This document shows positions 11,401 to 23,700 of a stretch of 64,000 nucleotides of DNA, piece after piece (position 1 is the stretch's first letter; each line of letters begins with the position of its first letter). The position numbers and the translations under genes are program-made. The stretch is from Manduca sexta (taxonomy: Eukaryota; Arthropoda; Insecta; Lepidoptera; Sphingidae). The notes under the pieces are model-generated. The model made no database searches. It was given only the letters and a program-made list of their open reading frames with translations, and was not told the DNA's origin. The DNA lies in assembly GCF_014839805.1 (NCBI RefSeq), contig NC_051126.1:11106609-11170608 (forward strand). Reading direction: 5' to 3'.

Positions 11401-13714
11401 ATTTTATCCTTTCACAGCGACATCGTATACCAGCTATATTAAAGTTCATGTTTCGCTTCAGTAATAGTGAAACCCAATTGTTTTGTATACTAGCGACATA
11501 TCTGTGGCTCTTTGCTAAATATGACGGTGTTAGAGAGGTGAGTGCGATATGTATATTTTAAAATTATAATAGAACTAGCTTTTGCCCGCGGCTCCGCCCG
11601 CGTTATAAAGTTTTTCGGGCTAAAGTTTTCCGTTATAAAAGTCACGCTATATTTTTCCCGGGAGCCTATGTCCATCCCATGGTCTCAAACTGTCTCCATA
11701 CCAAATTTCATTTTAATACGTTGGGTAGTTTTTGAGTTTAACACGTTCAGGCAGACAGATGCAGCGGGGGACTTTGTTTTATAATATATTTTTGTAGAAC
11801 TTTTTAAGAGGAACAATCCCGTCATACATCATTGTTGCATAACTTCAACCGTTTACGCAGTGCACGCAACGGAAGCTCTCAATACTAATAAATTTTCCCC
11901 ATTTTTGCAACATGTTTCATTACTGCTCCGCTCCTATTGGCCATAGCGTGATGATATATCGCCTATAGCACTTCAGGAATAAAGAGCTATCCAACACAAA
12001 AAGATTTTTTCAATTCGAACCGGTAGTTCCTGAGATTAGCCATTACTGCTCCGCTCCTTTTGGGTATAGCGTGATGATATATAGCCTATAGCACTCCACG
12101 AACAAAGGGCTATCCAACACAAAAAGAATTTTTCAGTTTGAACCGGTAGTTCCTGAGATTAGCGCGTTCAAACAAACAAACAAACAAACAAACTCTTCAG
12201 CTTTATATAATAGTATAGAAGTATAGATTTTTTAGAACTTTTAAAGTGGAACAATCCCGTCATACATCATTGTTGCATAAATTTAACCGTTTACGCAGCG
12301 CCGGCAACGGAAGCTCTCAAAACTTATAATTTTCTCGTTTTTGCAACATGATTCATTACTGCTCCGCTCCTATTGGTCATAGCGTGATGATATATAGCCT
12401 ATAGCACTCCAGGAACAAAGGGCTATCCAACACAAAAATATATTTTCAGTTCGAACCGGTAGTTCCTGAGATTAGCGATTACTGCTCCGCTCCTATTGGG
12501 CATAGCGTGATGATATATATAGCCTATAGCATTCCAGGAACAAAGGGCTATCCAACACAAAAGAATTATTCAGTTCAAACTCCTAGTTTCTGAGATTAGC
12601 CGTTACTGCTCTGCTCCTATTGGTCATAGCGTGATGATATATAGCCTATAGCACTCCACGAACAAAAGGCTATCCAACGCAAAAAGAATTTTTCAGTTTG
12701 GACCGGTAGTTCCTGAGATTAGCCATTACTGCTCCGCTCCTATTGGGTATAGCGTGATGATATACCCAATAGCGTGATGATATAGCCTATAGCACTCCAC
12801 GAACATAGGGCTATCCAACGCAAAAAGAATTTTTCAGTTTGGACCAGTAGTTCCTGAGATTAGCGCGTTCAAACAAACAAACAAACAAACTCTTCAGCTT
12901 TATATAATAAGTATAGATAGATGTGAAAACTTTGGTATAAAATACATAGTATAGTTAAGTATGTATCAAACCTGAAAAGTTTATTTGGTAATAATTAAAG
13001 TATTAATAAGCAAATTAAAGATAACATTATAAAGTACCAGTCATAAAAAAAATAACATTACATTTTTTTTATTGCTCTGACTAACTAAACGAGCTTGCCG
13101 TTCGCCTGATGTTAGCGACACGACCGCCCATGAATAGTAGCAACACCATCCAACACCTTAAATTACAAAGTATTGTTAAGTATTCCATGGCACTCGCCAT
13201 TCTAATACATGAGATGTTGAGTCTTATTATATCCAGTAGTTACACTGGCTCCAATGTTCTTCAGTTGCGATTAAATTAAGAAGTAATGATTATATAAATA
13301 ATAGGTATCCAAATTACTATTAATAAATATCAATGGTTTATCTTTTCCGTAAAAGATTTGTGATATTGTAATACGCTTTAATTTTAATAAGAAAACTATT
13401 TTTCTTCTCAGGATTTGAAGGAATACTTCCACGAAAGCGAAAATCACAAAATGCTTATAAGCATCAAGAGAAATATAGATCGAATGAAGCGAATGGCGTG
13501 CAATGTGACCAGGAATAAACAGCCGGTTCAAAACGCAAGGGCCTCGCTTACGCATTCGTTTAATCAGAGCATCAGTAGTACGGGAGCGTGTAGAAGTAAC
13601 TCATTACTGCCGGCATTAGAGCCAGATTACGGCATAATCAGAGCCGACAAGCCGCGATACTTCGTGGACGCGCAGCAAGCTATCGACTGCCTTTTCTATA
13701 CATACGCGTTGTGA
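2401..13714 (+). CDS. asp: Abnormal spindle protein (asp/ASPM), complete, 8 coding exons
   Basis: Spindle-pole and microtubule minus-end protein. It binds calmodulin through IQ motifs and focuses spindle poles; ASPM loss causes microcephaly in humans. Exons: 2401-2412, 2494-2691, 3349-3546, 4280-10009, 10210-10402, 10807-10988, 11418-11537, 13412-13714. All phases join, giving 2311 residues (fly about 1950, human 3477). N-terminal ASH domain at about residues 20-135 (APFSRPPQVVFDN). Two calponin-homology regions lie at about 745-870 and 873-980. About 40 IQ-type motifs run from about 987 to 2065, most as (I/V/L)Q..(Y/F)R. The helical C-terminal domain follows. The 5.7 kb exon 4 encodes 1910 residues. 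The 4-codon first exon (MYFE, donor GTGCGT) is inferred because MYFE joined to IENTP resembles the fly N-terminus; it is the least certain part. The last third of the IQ region is a 243-nt repeat array. A polyadenylation signal AATAAA lies at 13989-13994. Confidence 0.96.
3600..3935 (+). mobile_element. Dispersed repeat fragment in asp intron 3
   Basis: This contains the string TCTCAAACTATC, then ACCAAATTTCATT-like and TTGGGTAGTTTTTG sequence, then AACAATCCCGTCATA. The same order occurs in the repeat at 11573-12917, and the first part also at 18792-19016. It is a non-autonomous element of a lepidopteran family I do not name, with no coding capacity. Confidence 0.55.
8525..9740 (+). repeat. 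In-frame 243-nt (81-residue, three-IQ) higher-order repeats inside asp exon 4
   Basis: Equivalent IQ-centre codons fall at 8525, 8768, 9011, 9254 and 9497, exactly 243 nt apart each time. One unit holds three IQ motifs of the types LQRRYRALL, VQT.Y/F.A and IQRHYRAYVEA, with the linkers YLQLRSA and RYLRTV recurring. The motifs therefore multiplied as three-motif blocks, not singly. The 9497 unit has lost about four residues between YRGK and VERNRY. The first unit carries a degenerate motif (STITSYYRR) without the glutamine. The repeat keeps the frame open throughout. Confidence 0.85.
11573..12917 (+). repeat. Dispersed element with internal 123-bp tandem units in the last asp intron
   Basis: The element opens at ACTAGCTTTTGCCCGCGG and closes near CTTCAGCTTTATATAATA. 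Inside, a 123-bp unit beginning (C/G)RTTACTGCTCCGCTCC starts at 11918, 12041, 12354, 12477, 12601 and 12724. A separate head block of about 120 bp (AACAATCCCGTCATACATC) occurs at about 11797 and again at about 12237. This gives head, 2 units, a CAAA run, head, 4 units, a CAAA run. A 23-bp local duplication (ATAGCGTGATGATATA) sits near 12750-12775. There is no open frame. Confidence 0.75.
13060..13262 (+). repeat. Dispersed lepidopteran repeat fragment just before the last asp exon
   Basis: This block is GC-richer than its surroundings. It has the phrases GCTTGCCGTTCGCCTGATG, CATGGCACTCGCCATTC and ACATGAGATGTTGAGTC, which I recognise from repeat tails common in moth and butterfly genomes. No coding frame is present. 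It ends about 150 bp before the final asp acceptor at 13411. Confidence 0.45.
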
Positions 13715-14147
13715 ATTATGCACATATCATAGTAATATATTTTTAGCTTATATTCATTTGTTAAGCCGAAGACGTCCTCGACAGCATATTTCGTCAATAT
13801 ACTTAATTGATAGCATCTACAAGAGTAAAACTTGTATATTACGGCATTAGAAGTAATTTTAACTTATGCTTAAACATTATCATTATTGCACAGTAACCGT
13901 TATTATTTTCGATAAAGTTGGTAAGAGTTTCTCCATATGTGCCTATTACAAGTTAAATAACGGTTATTAACATAATATTAAGTTGTATAATAAATTTTTG
14001 ACTAATATAATTTAATTTGTTCAGACGGATTCTAAACTTTTGAATCTTAAACATCTAGCTTCACCCAGCCGTGGGAAAGTTGCTGTGGCGGGAGTCAGCA
14101 ACAATTAAAAAATATCTTGTTGTTAATATGACAAAATAAAACCCCCT

Positions 14148-14373
14148 TATTCATGCACATTTTTATCTAAGGACGAAGCATTACTGTGATAACAAGTTTG
14201 TTTCTCAGCTTTGTTTATCCGACAGCCAACTAGATTCAAGTTGTATCTCAATATTAGCCAATCACAACGGCCCTATGTCTCCGCATTGTGAAGGCTGCCA
14301 TGCCGCCAGCACTAAGAAACATACTTGTTATCACAGCAAAGCTTCGTCCTTAGATAAATAACGTCTATGAATA
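14148..14373. mobile_element. MITE with long terminal inverted repeats, downstream of asp
   Basis: The inner arms 14163-14197 (TTATCTAAGGACGAAGC...) and about 14323-14357 are reverse complements with 33 of 35 bases matching. The pairing extends loosely outward to TATTCAT at 14148 and ATGAATA at 14373. At 226 bp with no ORF, it fits a DNA-transposon-derived MITE. It sits in the 3' flank of asp, about 150 bp beyond the likely polyadenylation signal. Confidence 0.75.
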
Positions 14374-15572
14374 GCGGGGAAAGACAGCACGGCTGCCGTT
14401 GCCTGTAGGGTTGTTGGCCTCAAAACCGAATTCTGTTATTTATTATATCGCGTTATATGAACTGATTATGGTGATAGTTATTGTTTTCATATAGTATGTA
14501 AAGCTCATTCCTAGATGAAATGCGTTTTTATTTTTGCGAAAACTTTTTATTGATTTCGACAATATTATTTTACAATTCATAAATTCAATTTGATGCACCT
14601 TATTAAATACTATATTCATGACGCATGTTTTTGAATGAGCTTTAGTCGAGATGTGTTATTATAGTTTAATAATGTTTTTCTAACATTTCATGTGCTGTTA
14701 ACAATAATTATAATTGTGTATTTTATGACAAATAAAAATTTCAAGATATTTTGTTTTCAATTACCTTAACTACCTGTCCTCACAATTTTTATCTAATTCG
14801 TGATAATCGTTTGCATTTTAGTTGTGGTCCCGGAACAGAACACATACACATACGTAAGTGAGCCCTGCTTTAGCGGGATTACACGTTGCGTACCATGGTC
14901 GCTATATGGGCGGGCGGATACAAAATATATTCTCTATAATAGCCTGCAAACAAATTGAGCATGCTATCGCGTGGTGTGTGTTGTTCACTAGTATAGCTAC
15001 ACTTACGTCCAAACATTGGGATATGTTTGGACAAATTACCATGCGATAATTTACTCAAGATGTTACCTAACAGATATAGTATCAGTAGCAATATAGTAAT
15101 CGTGCGGTCAGTAGTTGCCAATTTTAAATCACAGGTTTCCATGAGTAGATACTTAACGTTCTAAATTTCACAAGTGGATTCGTTGCTACAGGGTCACAGA
15201 GAAAATGGAAGTACTGGCCGTATAGTTGCTCTACTTCTGTAGAAAGACAAAAATCGATTTCTAGCCTAACAAAATTTTGTACTTGTACCATTTTGGAACG
15301 CTTCATTTAGACCGACTCATAGGCCAAGAATTTTAATAAAATATGTAGCTAACACAATCTCAGTCGACAGCCAATAATGATTTACGCAGAATACTAAATT
15401 AGAAAATTCGCGTTCCTCAGTTCAATCTTGGAACATTCAATATAACGGTTGATATCTATGGTTTCAAGGTATTTGATGATTTGATAGCTCGTAGGATTTG
15501 AGGTTAGGATTGTCATTTCCCAACATTTGGTTGACATTGACATTTAATCTCTGAACGCAATTTGCAATTTCT

Positions 15573-15579
15573 ATAAAAA
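15573..15579 (+). promoter_or_regulatory. TATA-like box before the small ORF
   Basis: TATAAAA lies 70 bp upstream of the ATG of the 35-codon ORF. That spacing would allow a short 5' leader. In this AT-rich sequence the motif alone is weak evidence. Confidence 0.35.
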
Positions 15580-15648
15580 CAATAACAATTAAATAGTGGC
15601 CAAAATAATACTTTGTGTTTGTTTGATGGTCATAACGGAATTCAAAAC

Positions 15649-15756
15649 ATGGACGAATTTGTGAACTACATATTGCTTATATTGGTCATACTGCCAGTGG
15701 TTTTATTTATTAATTTGTGGGCCGGCATTGGATGGGAGTTGTTTATAAACAATTAA
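15649..15756 (+). CDS. Small single-pass membrane protein, PIG-Y-like (35 codons)
   Basis: This is a 35-residue ORF in a good Kozak context (CAAAACATGG). A few polar residues (MDEF) precede one long hydrophobic segment and a short tail ending GWELFINN. The pattern PV..F.NLW...G..LF..N matches, from memory, the C-terminal membrane segment of PIG-Y, a small subunit of the GPI-GlcNAc transferase at the ER. Human PIG-Y has about 71 residues and two membrane segments, so this would be a half-length form. An in-frame TAA upstream rules out an N-terminal extension without an upstream intron. An overlapping out-of-frame ATG at about 15628 opens a 12-codon ORF. TATAAAA lies 70 bp upstream and AATAAA 83 bp downstream, so a complete mono-exonic transcript is plausible. 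It lies between asp and Clcn7 on the plus strand. The family name is tentative. Confidence 0.5.
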   Translation: MDEFVNYILLILVILPVVLFINLWAGIGWELFINN

Positions 15757-15838
15757 GTGGAGAATAGGAAGTGAAGTTTTTGTCACCAATTTACCACTTT
15801 CTTCGACTGATGAAAAAGTAGGTCTATCCTACCCACGT

Positions 15839-15855
15839 AATAAATGGAAAATAAA
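15839..15855 (+). terminator. Two AATAAA polyadenylation signals after the small ORF
   Basis: AATAAA occurs at 15839-15844 and 15850-15855, 83 and 94 bp past the TAA of the PIG-Y-like ORF. With the TATA-like box they frame a transcript of roughly 270 nt. Confidence 0.45.
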
Positions 15856-15879
15856 ATGCATGTGTTTTATTAAAACATT

Positions 15880-17797
15880 TATAATAAAATTTGCTTACAT
15901 ACAATAAGTATAGTTGCAATTATCACATTTTCATCATAATCTAAAATACACAAACATCAACAATCGATAAATTATTTTTGGGTGGCTAATACTGACCCAT
16001 AAGTGATTTCTATTTTTATACAAATCACTACTGACATTCTATGGTATCTATGTTTTAGTGGTTGAAATCTCTATTTGCAATAATTAGTCATTCTATTTTG
16101 GAAATTTAAGATATTTACACAATGAAGGGAGTAATGGAAGATTATTATCATAACTTTGTTATTGGAAGTTAATAATGAAATAATTTTATATGACAACTCT
16201 TTGGTCAGAATGAAGCATAATAATCTATGTAAAACTACTACCGAGATTGCACTGTCAATGTATGGTAAAGGATTTAGGGAGGCCAAGTGTAATAGCTTAT
16301 TATTACTTATTGTATTTTCTTTTATTGAATCACCCAGGTTTGTACTGTATAAATGTATTAAAATTAAACTACTTTTCGGATTCTATTGTGGTTTTTTATA
16401 TTTTAGTTTTCTCCCGACATTTAGAAGACTTTGCAGCCTTCATAGTTACGAGGGGGACTCAATGATTTTAATGTATAAATCTATATTATTTATGTATATG
16501 TGGTGTGCATGACATAGTTGAGAAAAATCTACATTGGTTGAGATAGTTCCAGAACTGTGCCTTAATTCATGGTAATTCTAGAATTATGTGAATACATGAG
16601 ATGCTTCTTAAGGATTTCCTGTATTTTGCTTAGGTGTGCAAGTGCTATAATAATTAACAATACTTTAATTCTGGCAAGAAGCAACACTCCGGCTTCGCTG
16701 CACCTTTACCATGAATATTAATGATAATTGTCCTATAATTATTTTTTTGTTTTTATATACATATTTACGGTATTCAATTGAAATAGGTACAGTATGAGTA
16801 TTAAAAATATAGATATTTCTAATATCAGACTAATGTAAAATCGCATTAAAATATTTGTCATTTATACTGTTTTAATGATAAATTGACAGCCATTATAATG
16901 AAAAGTTATTGGCCATGAAAAGTAAAAAAATACAAAAATATAAATATATGGAATTAAATGATTATATTTTTCAACTAGAGAATTGAGATTTTTTTATGAA
17001 ATCTGTAAGTTTACAGGTAAGGGAACTATGGAGTATGGTATATCATATTCAGGGAACAGAGAAGTTATTTTAGAAATAAACTATTTCCACCTATACTATA
17101 TTCAACCTAATAGATTCTAACAAGATATATTTTTTATTTTCATTTTTTTTCTCTTGGATATAGAGTAGATCAGTATGATAATCGTCTTTTATAAGATTTA
17201 AAATTAAATTTAAAATCTATTACGGTAGGAATGAACTTCTGGCTTCACATCTCTTCTATGGTCATCCTTTCCTTCTTATCGTTACAGTCTAGTGTATTCA
17301 TAAACATAACTTGGTTAAGTCCAGAGAAATGATATAATAAACAGACTGTTCCTCAGTGCTTTTGGCAGGAAGACATTCACAGTACGTAGGCATAGAATAG
17401 AGAGGAGGGCGGGCTGTAGTTGGATAAAATTGAGATACTACTTTATTTCAGTTGAATGATAGATTTAAAGCCAAAGAAAGCTATAAAATTGCGGAACCTA
17501 GGTACGAATGCATTGTGCGTCCTTATGGTTTTTTTCTGTAAATATAGAAGGCTTTAAATGTGTCATGATTTGTTTGATATCTTAAAAACACCCATATTGT
17601 TAATCAGTATTTTTACTGATCGCTGTTTTGTATTACTCTATTCTTGCCTTCCATCTTTGAGTCACAGACAAAACATAGATCAGGTTAATCATAGATAAAT
17701 ATTTCAGATATGTTACACAATAAATAAGTTGATAATGAGCAAAACATTGTCACATAAGAATAAATTACCAATGATTTCAAAATCTTCACCAATGAAG
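15880..17797. other. Intergenic region between the small ORF and the Clcn7 3' end
   Basis: No convincing coding sequence is present. At about 16368-16456 there is a degenerate copy of the terminal repeat of the Penelope-like element found at 45785-46374 (TTTTTTATATTTTAGTTTTCTCCCGAC, then GAAGACTTTGCAGCCTTCAT in pieces). Open frames here (16156-16512, 16247-16465) run through this repeat and have no gene character. Confidence 0.5.
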
Positions 17798-20700
17798 TTA
17801 AATTTCACTAGATAGTATTAGCTCCTCCATCCCCATGTGGCCCCGGTGTCGCCACACGCGGTACCTGGCTATGTCCTTCCTCGTCACCATGCCTACAACC
17901 TGTGGAGTCAGTCAATATGTTCAGGTACCTATAGATTACACCAATTTTGTAGCATTTATTCATACATATGGAATTTCTTAAGTCATGTTTAAAAATCTCT
18001 AAATTATTCTCTTTTTAACTGAAAATGCAAAAAAGGGTTACTCGAATGATTCTATTTTTAGTAAGAAAAATTTAACTCTTTCCAGTTACAAAACTTTTTT
18101 CCCCTCAAAAACTAATATAGTTGATGTATTTTGAGGGGCTCCTTTTTCCGTACTTAGCCCGTAGTAAGTCGGGCCGTTGTGCGTGTAAACCGTTGCGTGT
18201 GTAATATAGTTGATGTAAATAATAGTGTATATGTGTATCTGACCTCGTTGACGTCGTTGACAATGGGCAGGTGCCTCAGGCCGAGGGCGCGAAATAGGCG
18301 GAAGAGGCGCGGCAGCGACGCGCGGTGCGGCAACGTGTACGGCGCCGGGTTCATGAACGGACGCAGGTCCACCGTGCACGTCTTCTCCCACTCCGAGATG
18401 TCCAGCTGTGGGATTTGTTACTTTTAGGTACTCTATACGGTGTATGGATAGGATCGACATTAGCTTGGCATTTTGGGCATACATACATTGTATTTCATAG
18501 GAGGTAAAAGATTATGTATGGATAAATAGTAAAGTATGCGCGTGCGCAGGTGTCAGTGTATGTGTGAAATTGAATAATAAAATATTAACTTTACCTCATC
18601 AATGGAAGGATACCGCGGATATTCCCGTCTGAACATATTCGAGTCTACTTTGTAGTTGGACCAAGTGGTGTTCGCGTTCTCGTTGTAAATCTTGTTCTGC
18701 AGCAGCACGATCAGTTGCGATCGCAGTATCAAGCCTCTGAGACGCTTGTAAGTGGTCACGTCACCCTGAAAATGATTTTGCGTGTTATTTATACAATACT
18801 AGCTTTTGCTCGCAGCTTCTTTTCCCGGCACAAAAAGTAGTTTATGTCTTTCTCAGAGTCTCAAACTATCCCCATACCAAATTTTATCGAATTCCGTTGA
18901 GTGGTTCAGTCATAAAGGCCTAATAGAGTTACTTTCGCATTAATAAATTCACTGGTGTATCGCTCAACAAATTAGTTGCATCGAAATCAGTTAGGCCATT
19001 TATACAAACAAATAAACAGACCAATTTAATTAAGTTCAATTTGTCTACTCACTTCGTCAGCAAGCGGCGGGTCGACCACCGGGAATCCGTTGTAGGACAC
19101 GAGCTTCAAGAGTTCGACGATGTGGCCCACGTTCTCCACGGTGCGCAGCGTGAACACGGGGTGCGACATCACCTCGGACGCGTAGATGTTGTGCGCCAGC
19201 GGCGGCGGCTCCCACGGCAGCAGCGGCACCGCCGCCAGCTGGATGTGGATGTCGTATATACCCTGGCAATTAACAATACTTTATATATTACTGGAACAGG
19301 GGCCTTATACTATATGCCACAGTATTTTGACAAGTATGGAACGCACTGTATCACGTTTAATAGGGGACCGGCCTATGCTTGATTTTGTACATTATTCTAT
19401 GTGTAATGGCTTTAAATACGAAAAAGAAGCACTTCTGCGAAAACAGCATAACAATTGGTTAAAAAATGAGCGAGTAATTCATATTTAAAATATTGTAATG
19501 TGTGCAGGAGTGGGCGCGATGTGGGGATATCGCTTCATCTCTTTCTTTCGCACGCGTCGTAATTCCCGATGACGTCACGTGGATATTTTGTCTCTTTTCT
19601 GTTTCTTGTTAATTACCCCTTCCACCGAAATTCAAATGCTTATAACTTGTTGATTTTTCACTGGATTTTAATAATTTCTTTGGTGTTATAATTTATATTA
19701 TGTAAATATTTGATAAAATTGTTAAGAACAAAAATGAGTCCGGTACCCTATTGTATTCAATATACGATCCCAATCGCTTTTTCCGATCTATCTCAAAAAT
19801 GGACCAATCAGAACATGTTTTTTTTGACATGTTTACAAATGGCTTATTTTGATTGGTTCTCGAAATCGGATTGAAGATTGAGATTGGGATCGTTTATTGA
19901 AAATGGATGTAAGACAATAAAAATTGGCTCACAGCACATATTCCATACTGTATCACGAAGATAACGAACACTATCCGTTTTACGAGCTTACACTGCCATA
20001 GGGAATAAAAACCGTGCCATATTGAGGTAAAACCTGGAATTATTATCTGGTACTGACAAAGTTCTTTAAAACGAATAAGGAAAAGTGGCGACCACAAAGC
20101 AAAGTTTTATTTTCCTCGTCAATCTCGGTGGCGAAGTTGTATTGCGTAGGTATGAAACGGCTATCACGTTGAAGTCTCAGGTTCGATTTTAATTGGGGAG
20201 TGGCAGTGCAATATTACTTTTTTTTGGTATCAGCTAGGTGTGCCTGGCAAATATCAATTGCTTCGTCCTCTCTTACAAGAAACATAAAACTAGCTAAAGG
20301 TAATTATTTTAGACCCTCAACTGCCCTGAAAAGAGAAACGGAGTAATTCCATATCTGCCCGTACCTCGTTGAAGAAGTCTCCGGTCCACTTGGCGACGAC
20401 GAGTGTGATGATGATGGGCAGCGCGTTGGAGATCTGGCCAGTGGTCTCGATGATGATGACGGTGAGTGAGATGGTCATGCGCACCACGCCGCCGAGCTGC
20501 GCCGCCGCGCCGATCAGCGCGTACTTCGCTGGGTTGATCGTCTGGGGATAGATACTTGTTATTGTACTAGCTGTGAATCCGAGTTACATTTTTGGAGGAT
20601 TATTTAAAAAATATTTTCTTTGCTTACAAATTTGTAATACGCAAAATTGTTAAAATTTCTGCTTCTTGAACCATAGAATTGATGGATTTGAATAAAAGAT

Positions 20701-23700
20701 TACCATCACTATCCTCGTCCGCCGTTTTGAATCAACGAACCTAATGGCTCTTTTCGATCCATGGCCGAAAATGGATCAATCACAAAAAAAAAATGTCGAA
20801 TTAAAATTAATTTTCGGAATTTATCGCGTTTATGTAAATTTTTACATGAGATATTGTAACTTTGACTTTTCGGACGACCGACATCTCAGTCCACCCTGTG
20901 ATCACGATGGCTGCAGACTATTCGAAACGTCGCGTTGGGAAAAAATAATATAAAAAACGGCGACTAAATCTAAAAACCAGACATATCGAAGACTAACATC
21001 GCGTAAACATGACAAAAAAAAATTTAATGCTAACAATGATTAGGATAAAGGCATCAGATTCCACTCGTAAACATAAGATTTTTTTTAATGCTTACAAGTG
21101 ACTGAGATAAAAGCATAATATTCCATTCACTTACATTGGAAGGCAGCATGTACTGTATGAGTATGGCGAGCAGCCGTCCCCAGGCGGCGCCGGTGAGCAG
21201 GTTGGGTATGAACAGGCCGCTCGACACCGCCAGCCCGAACGTCCACGTCGACAGCAAGAAGTAGCACACCACGAACAGTGATATAGACCAGGGTTTGTAT
21301 GAACCTGGGGACAAATTCAATTTATGAATAACGAACTTTTGTACCCGATTTCGATATACAAACATGCGTTTTATCCCAAAGGGGGTAGGCAGAGTTGTAG
21401 CCTGGGGAGTCACTTTTCGCCTACGCGTTTCGTTCTATGATATGGTAGGGGACGAGCTTATAGCTAAGTGAGGTACAAATCCTAGACTCTGGGCTGACAC
21501 TGAATAAAATCCTAATATCACTCCCTGACCTTAGAGAGTCGTACCAACCAAACCTAAACCAGATAGAACCAACCACGCCACCAAGGTAGGCTGGGAAGTT
21601 TATTCTGGAAAGTATATCAATAACGCTGTCCATATCCATTCAACTACTAACGTTAAACGCTAGTTTTATTCTTTCTCACACCAACATACTATTGCTTATA
21701 ATTAAATGCTGGTTTCGAATTCGACTCATATATGATTCGCACTGGATCAGTTTTCGTTTAGTGTTAATATCGTAGAGTATGCCGTGACCGTTACCGATGG
21801 GGTCGTGCAGGAAGGAGCGCACGGACGCCTCCGGTGTCTGGAACCATATCGCAGCGAGAGCGTTGTATTCACCGTCCGCGCAGTACAGCTGGACAAAGAG
21901 TACTTATTTAATTCAATGTTATAGCCCATACTAGCTAAAAAAAAAAATTTCTATGGTCAGTCAGTCAGAAAATTCTGCCCGTTCGCAAGCTCTCTTGATA
22001 ATTTTAAGTTCTAATTTCATACTTATTGGATGACATATCATCAGGTAACTAAGTTGCATTTTGTTCTCTTTTCGCCTTCCAAATGGACATTAAATTATCT
22101 ATATTCAGGTTTTGTCATATCTATTATCAAAAAAACATTTAACTACGAATTCTTAGTCTATTTATTTGCCTTTAGCACCTATATACATAACATTACATAA
22201 AATAATATTTCTCATAATTTTTTTAGTCTTCAAACTCTTTAGTTATAGAAACCTGAATGATAGTATGATCGTACCTGTAGGGGCACCCTGGTGGGGTCCT
22301 CTCCGAGCGGGCGGCAGTCGTTGAGCAGGAACATCATGAGGAACCCGCACGTGGCGCTGGCGGCCGCCACCAGGCACGCCTCCACCACGCGCAGCCATGG
22401 GGAGCTGACGTATCTGTTATATACATATTATTATTTATCAATCGTGTCTAATCGAGAAAAATACAGGCAGAAGATCGCGAGATCCTGAGTTTTAGTTTCC
22501 ATATAGTAAAACGGTATCAGATATCGGTATCTTTAGGGACACTATAGCTCCTACCGGACGCTTCGGGCTCACATCGTTAGCAGAGACCTTACTACCAAGT
22601 AAAATGCTTTAGAAGAAAAATAAAAACAAATTTTCCACCGAGGTATCTAATTTCGGCACTGTTGGAAAACACTACAAAGCTTAGAGCTGTCATCTTTGGG
22701 TTGGCAATTTTCTATTTCTACCATCAAACAGCATCATACAGTTTGAACCACATCGTGGCAGGCTGTAAAACTAAGTAGCGAACCCACCGGATCCTGAAGA
22801 CAGCGAGCTTGTAGTTGATGAAGTTCCACAGAGCGCCGAGCGCGCCGCCCACCGCGCCGAACAACATGAACACCGGCAGCTCGTAGAACTGGAACGGGAA
22901 CGGGTCCATCCTGCCCAGGTTCAGGAGGCCTGGCCACCACCGTTCAAATGCAATATTATTACATTTTTTTATACACTGACATGATAATTTTTGAATCTAG
23001 CCATGAAGAAATAAGTACCATTCACCGGAAAACTAATAAGCAGTGGCGGTCTTAGTGGGCGCGAGGCTCCAGGAGAAATCAAAGATACAACGCGTTGCCC
23101 CGGATGGCGCAAGACAATTCCCCGGTTTTAACAGTTTTTGGTAAGATCGTAAATAAGTCCTCTAAAGCACCGCGCGCGGCCCTTGTAGGCATGAGGCCCT
23201 GGGCGGTTGCCCGGCTCGCCTCCCCTTAAAGCCGCCTCTGCTAATAAGTGAGTTATCTGATTAAGAAATCTGCCCTTAACAAAAAAAACCAACATTATAA
23301 AAGGACACAATTCTATCTTAAATATAATTTTTCAATGTTCAACAGATCTATGTGTTGTATTAGGCATTCTTGAATTGCTAAAAAAAACAATCGAATTCAA
23401 AATCTCTCCCTTTTTTTGAAATCGGCTAAGAATAATCACATACCTGGATAACTCAGTTCTCCTGGATGTCCGTGGTACGCGGACAGCAAGCAGTTCAACG
23501 TGAATGTCGACACAACTGTGCCAAAGAACGTCCGCCATGTCAACGCCTGGTTCCAGAAACTGGTGCCTTCCTCCAGTGAGAATAACACTCCGCCTGGGGG
23601 ATCATACATATTCTATGAACAGGGTCGAATTTAAAAATTTTTACAAGAGGCTACGCTGTAATCTTAATCTATTAAACAGGGGCGTATTTGGAGTTACGCC

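Noticed and set aside
16156..16512. 118-codon plus-strand frame
   Set aside because: Its middle part ([19 protein letters not shown] in pieces) is the translated Penelope-type terminal repeat, also seen at 46270-46500 and 53653-53967.
19571..19582. CLEAR-like site GTCACGTGG in an intron of the lysosomal Clcn7 gene
   Set aside because: Tempting for TFEB/Mitf control, but it is a single short motif inside what looks like a dispersed repeat, far from the promoter. A similar GTCACGTGAT at about 51275 lies in an unrelated gene.
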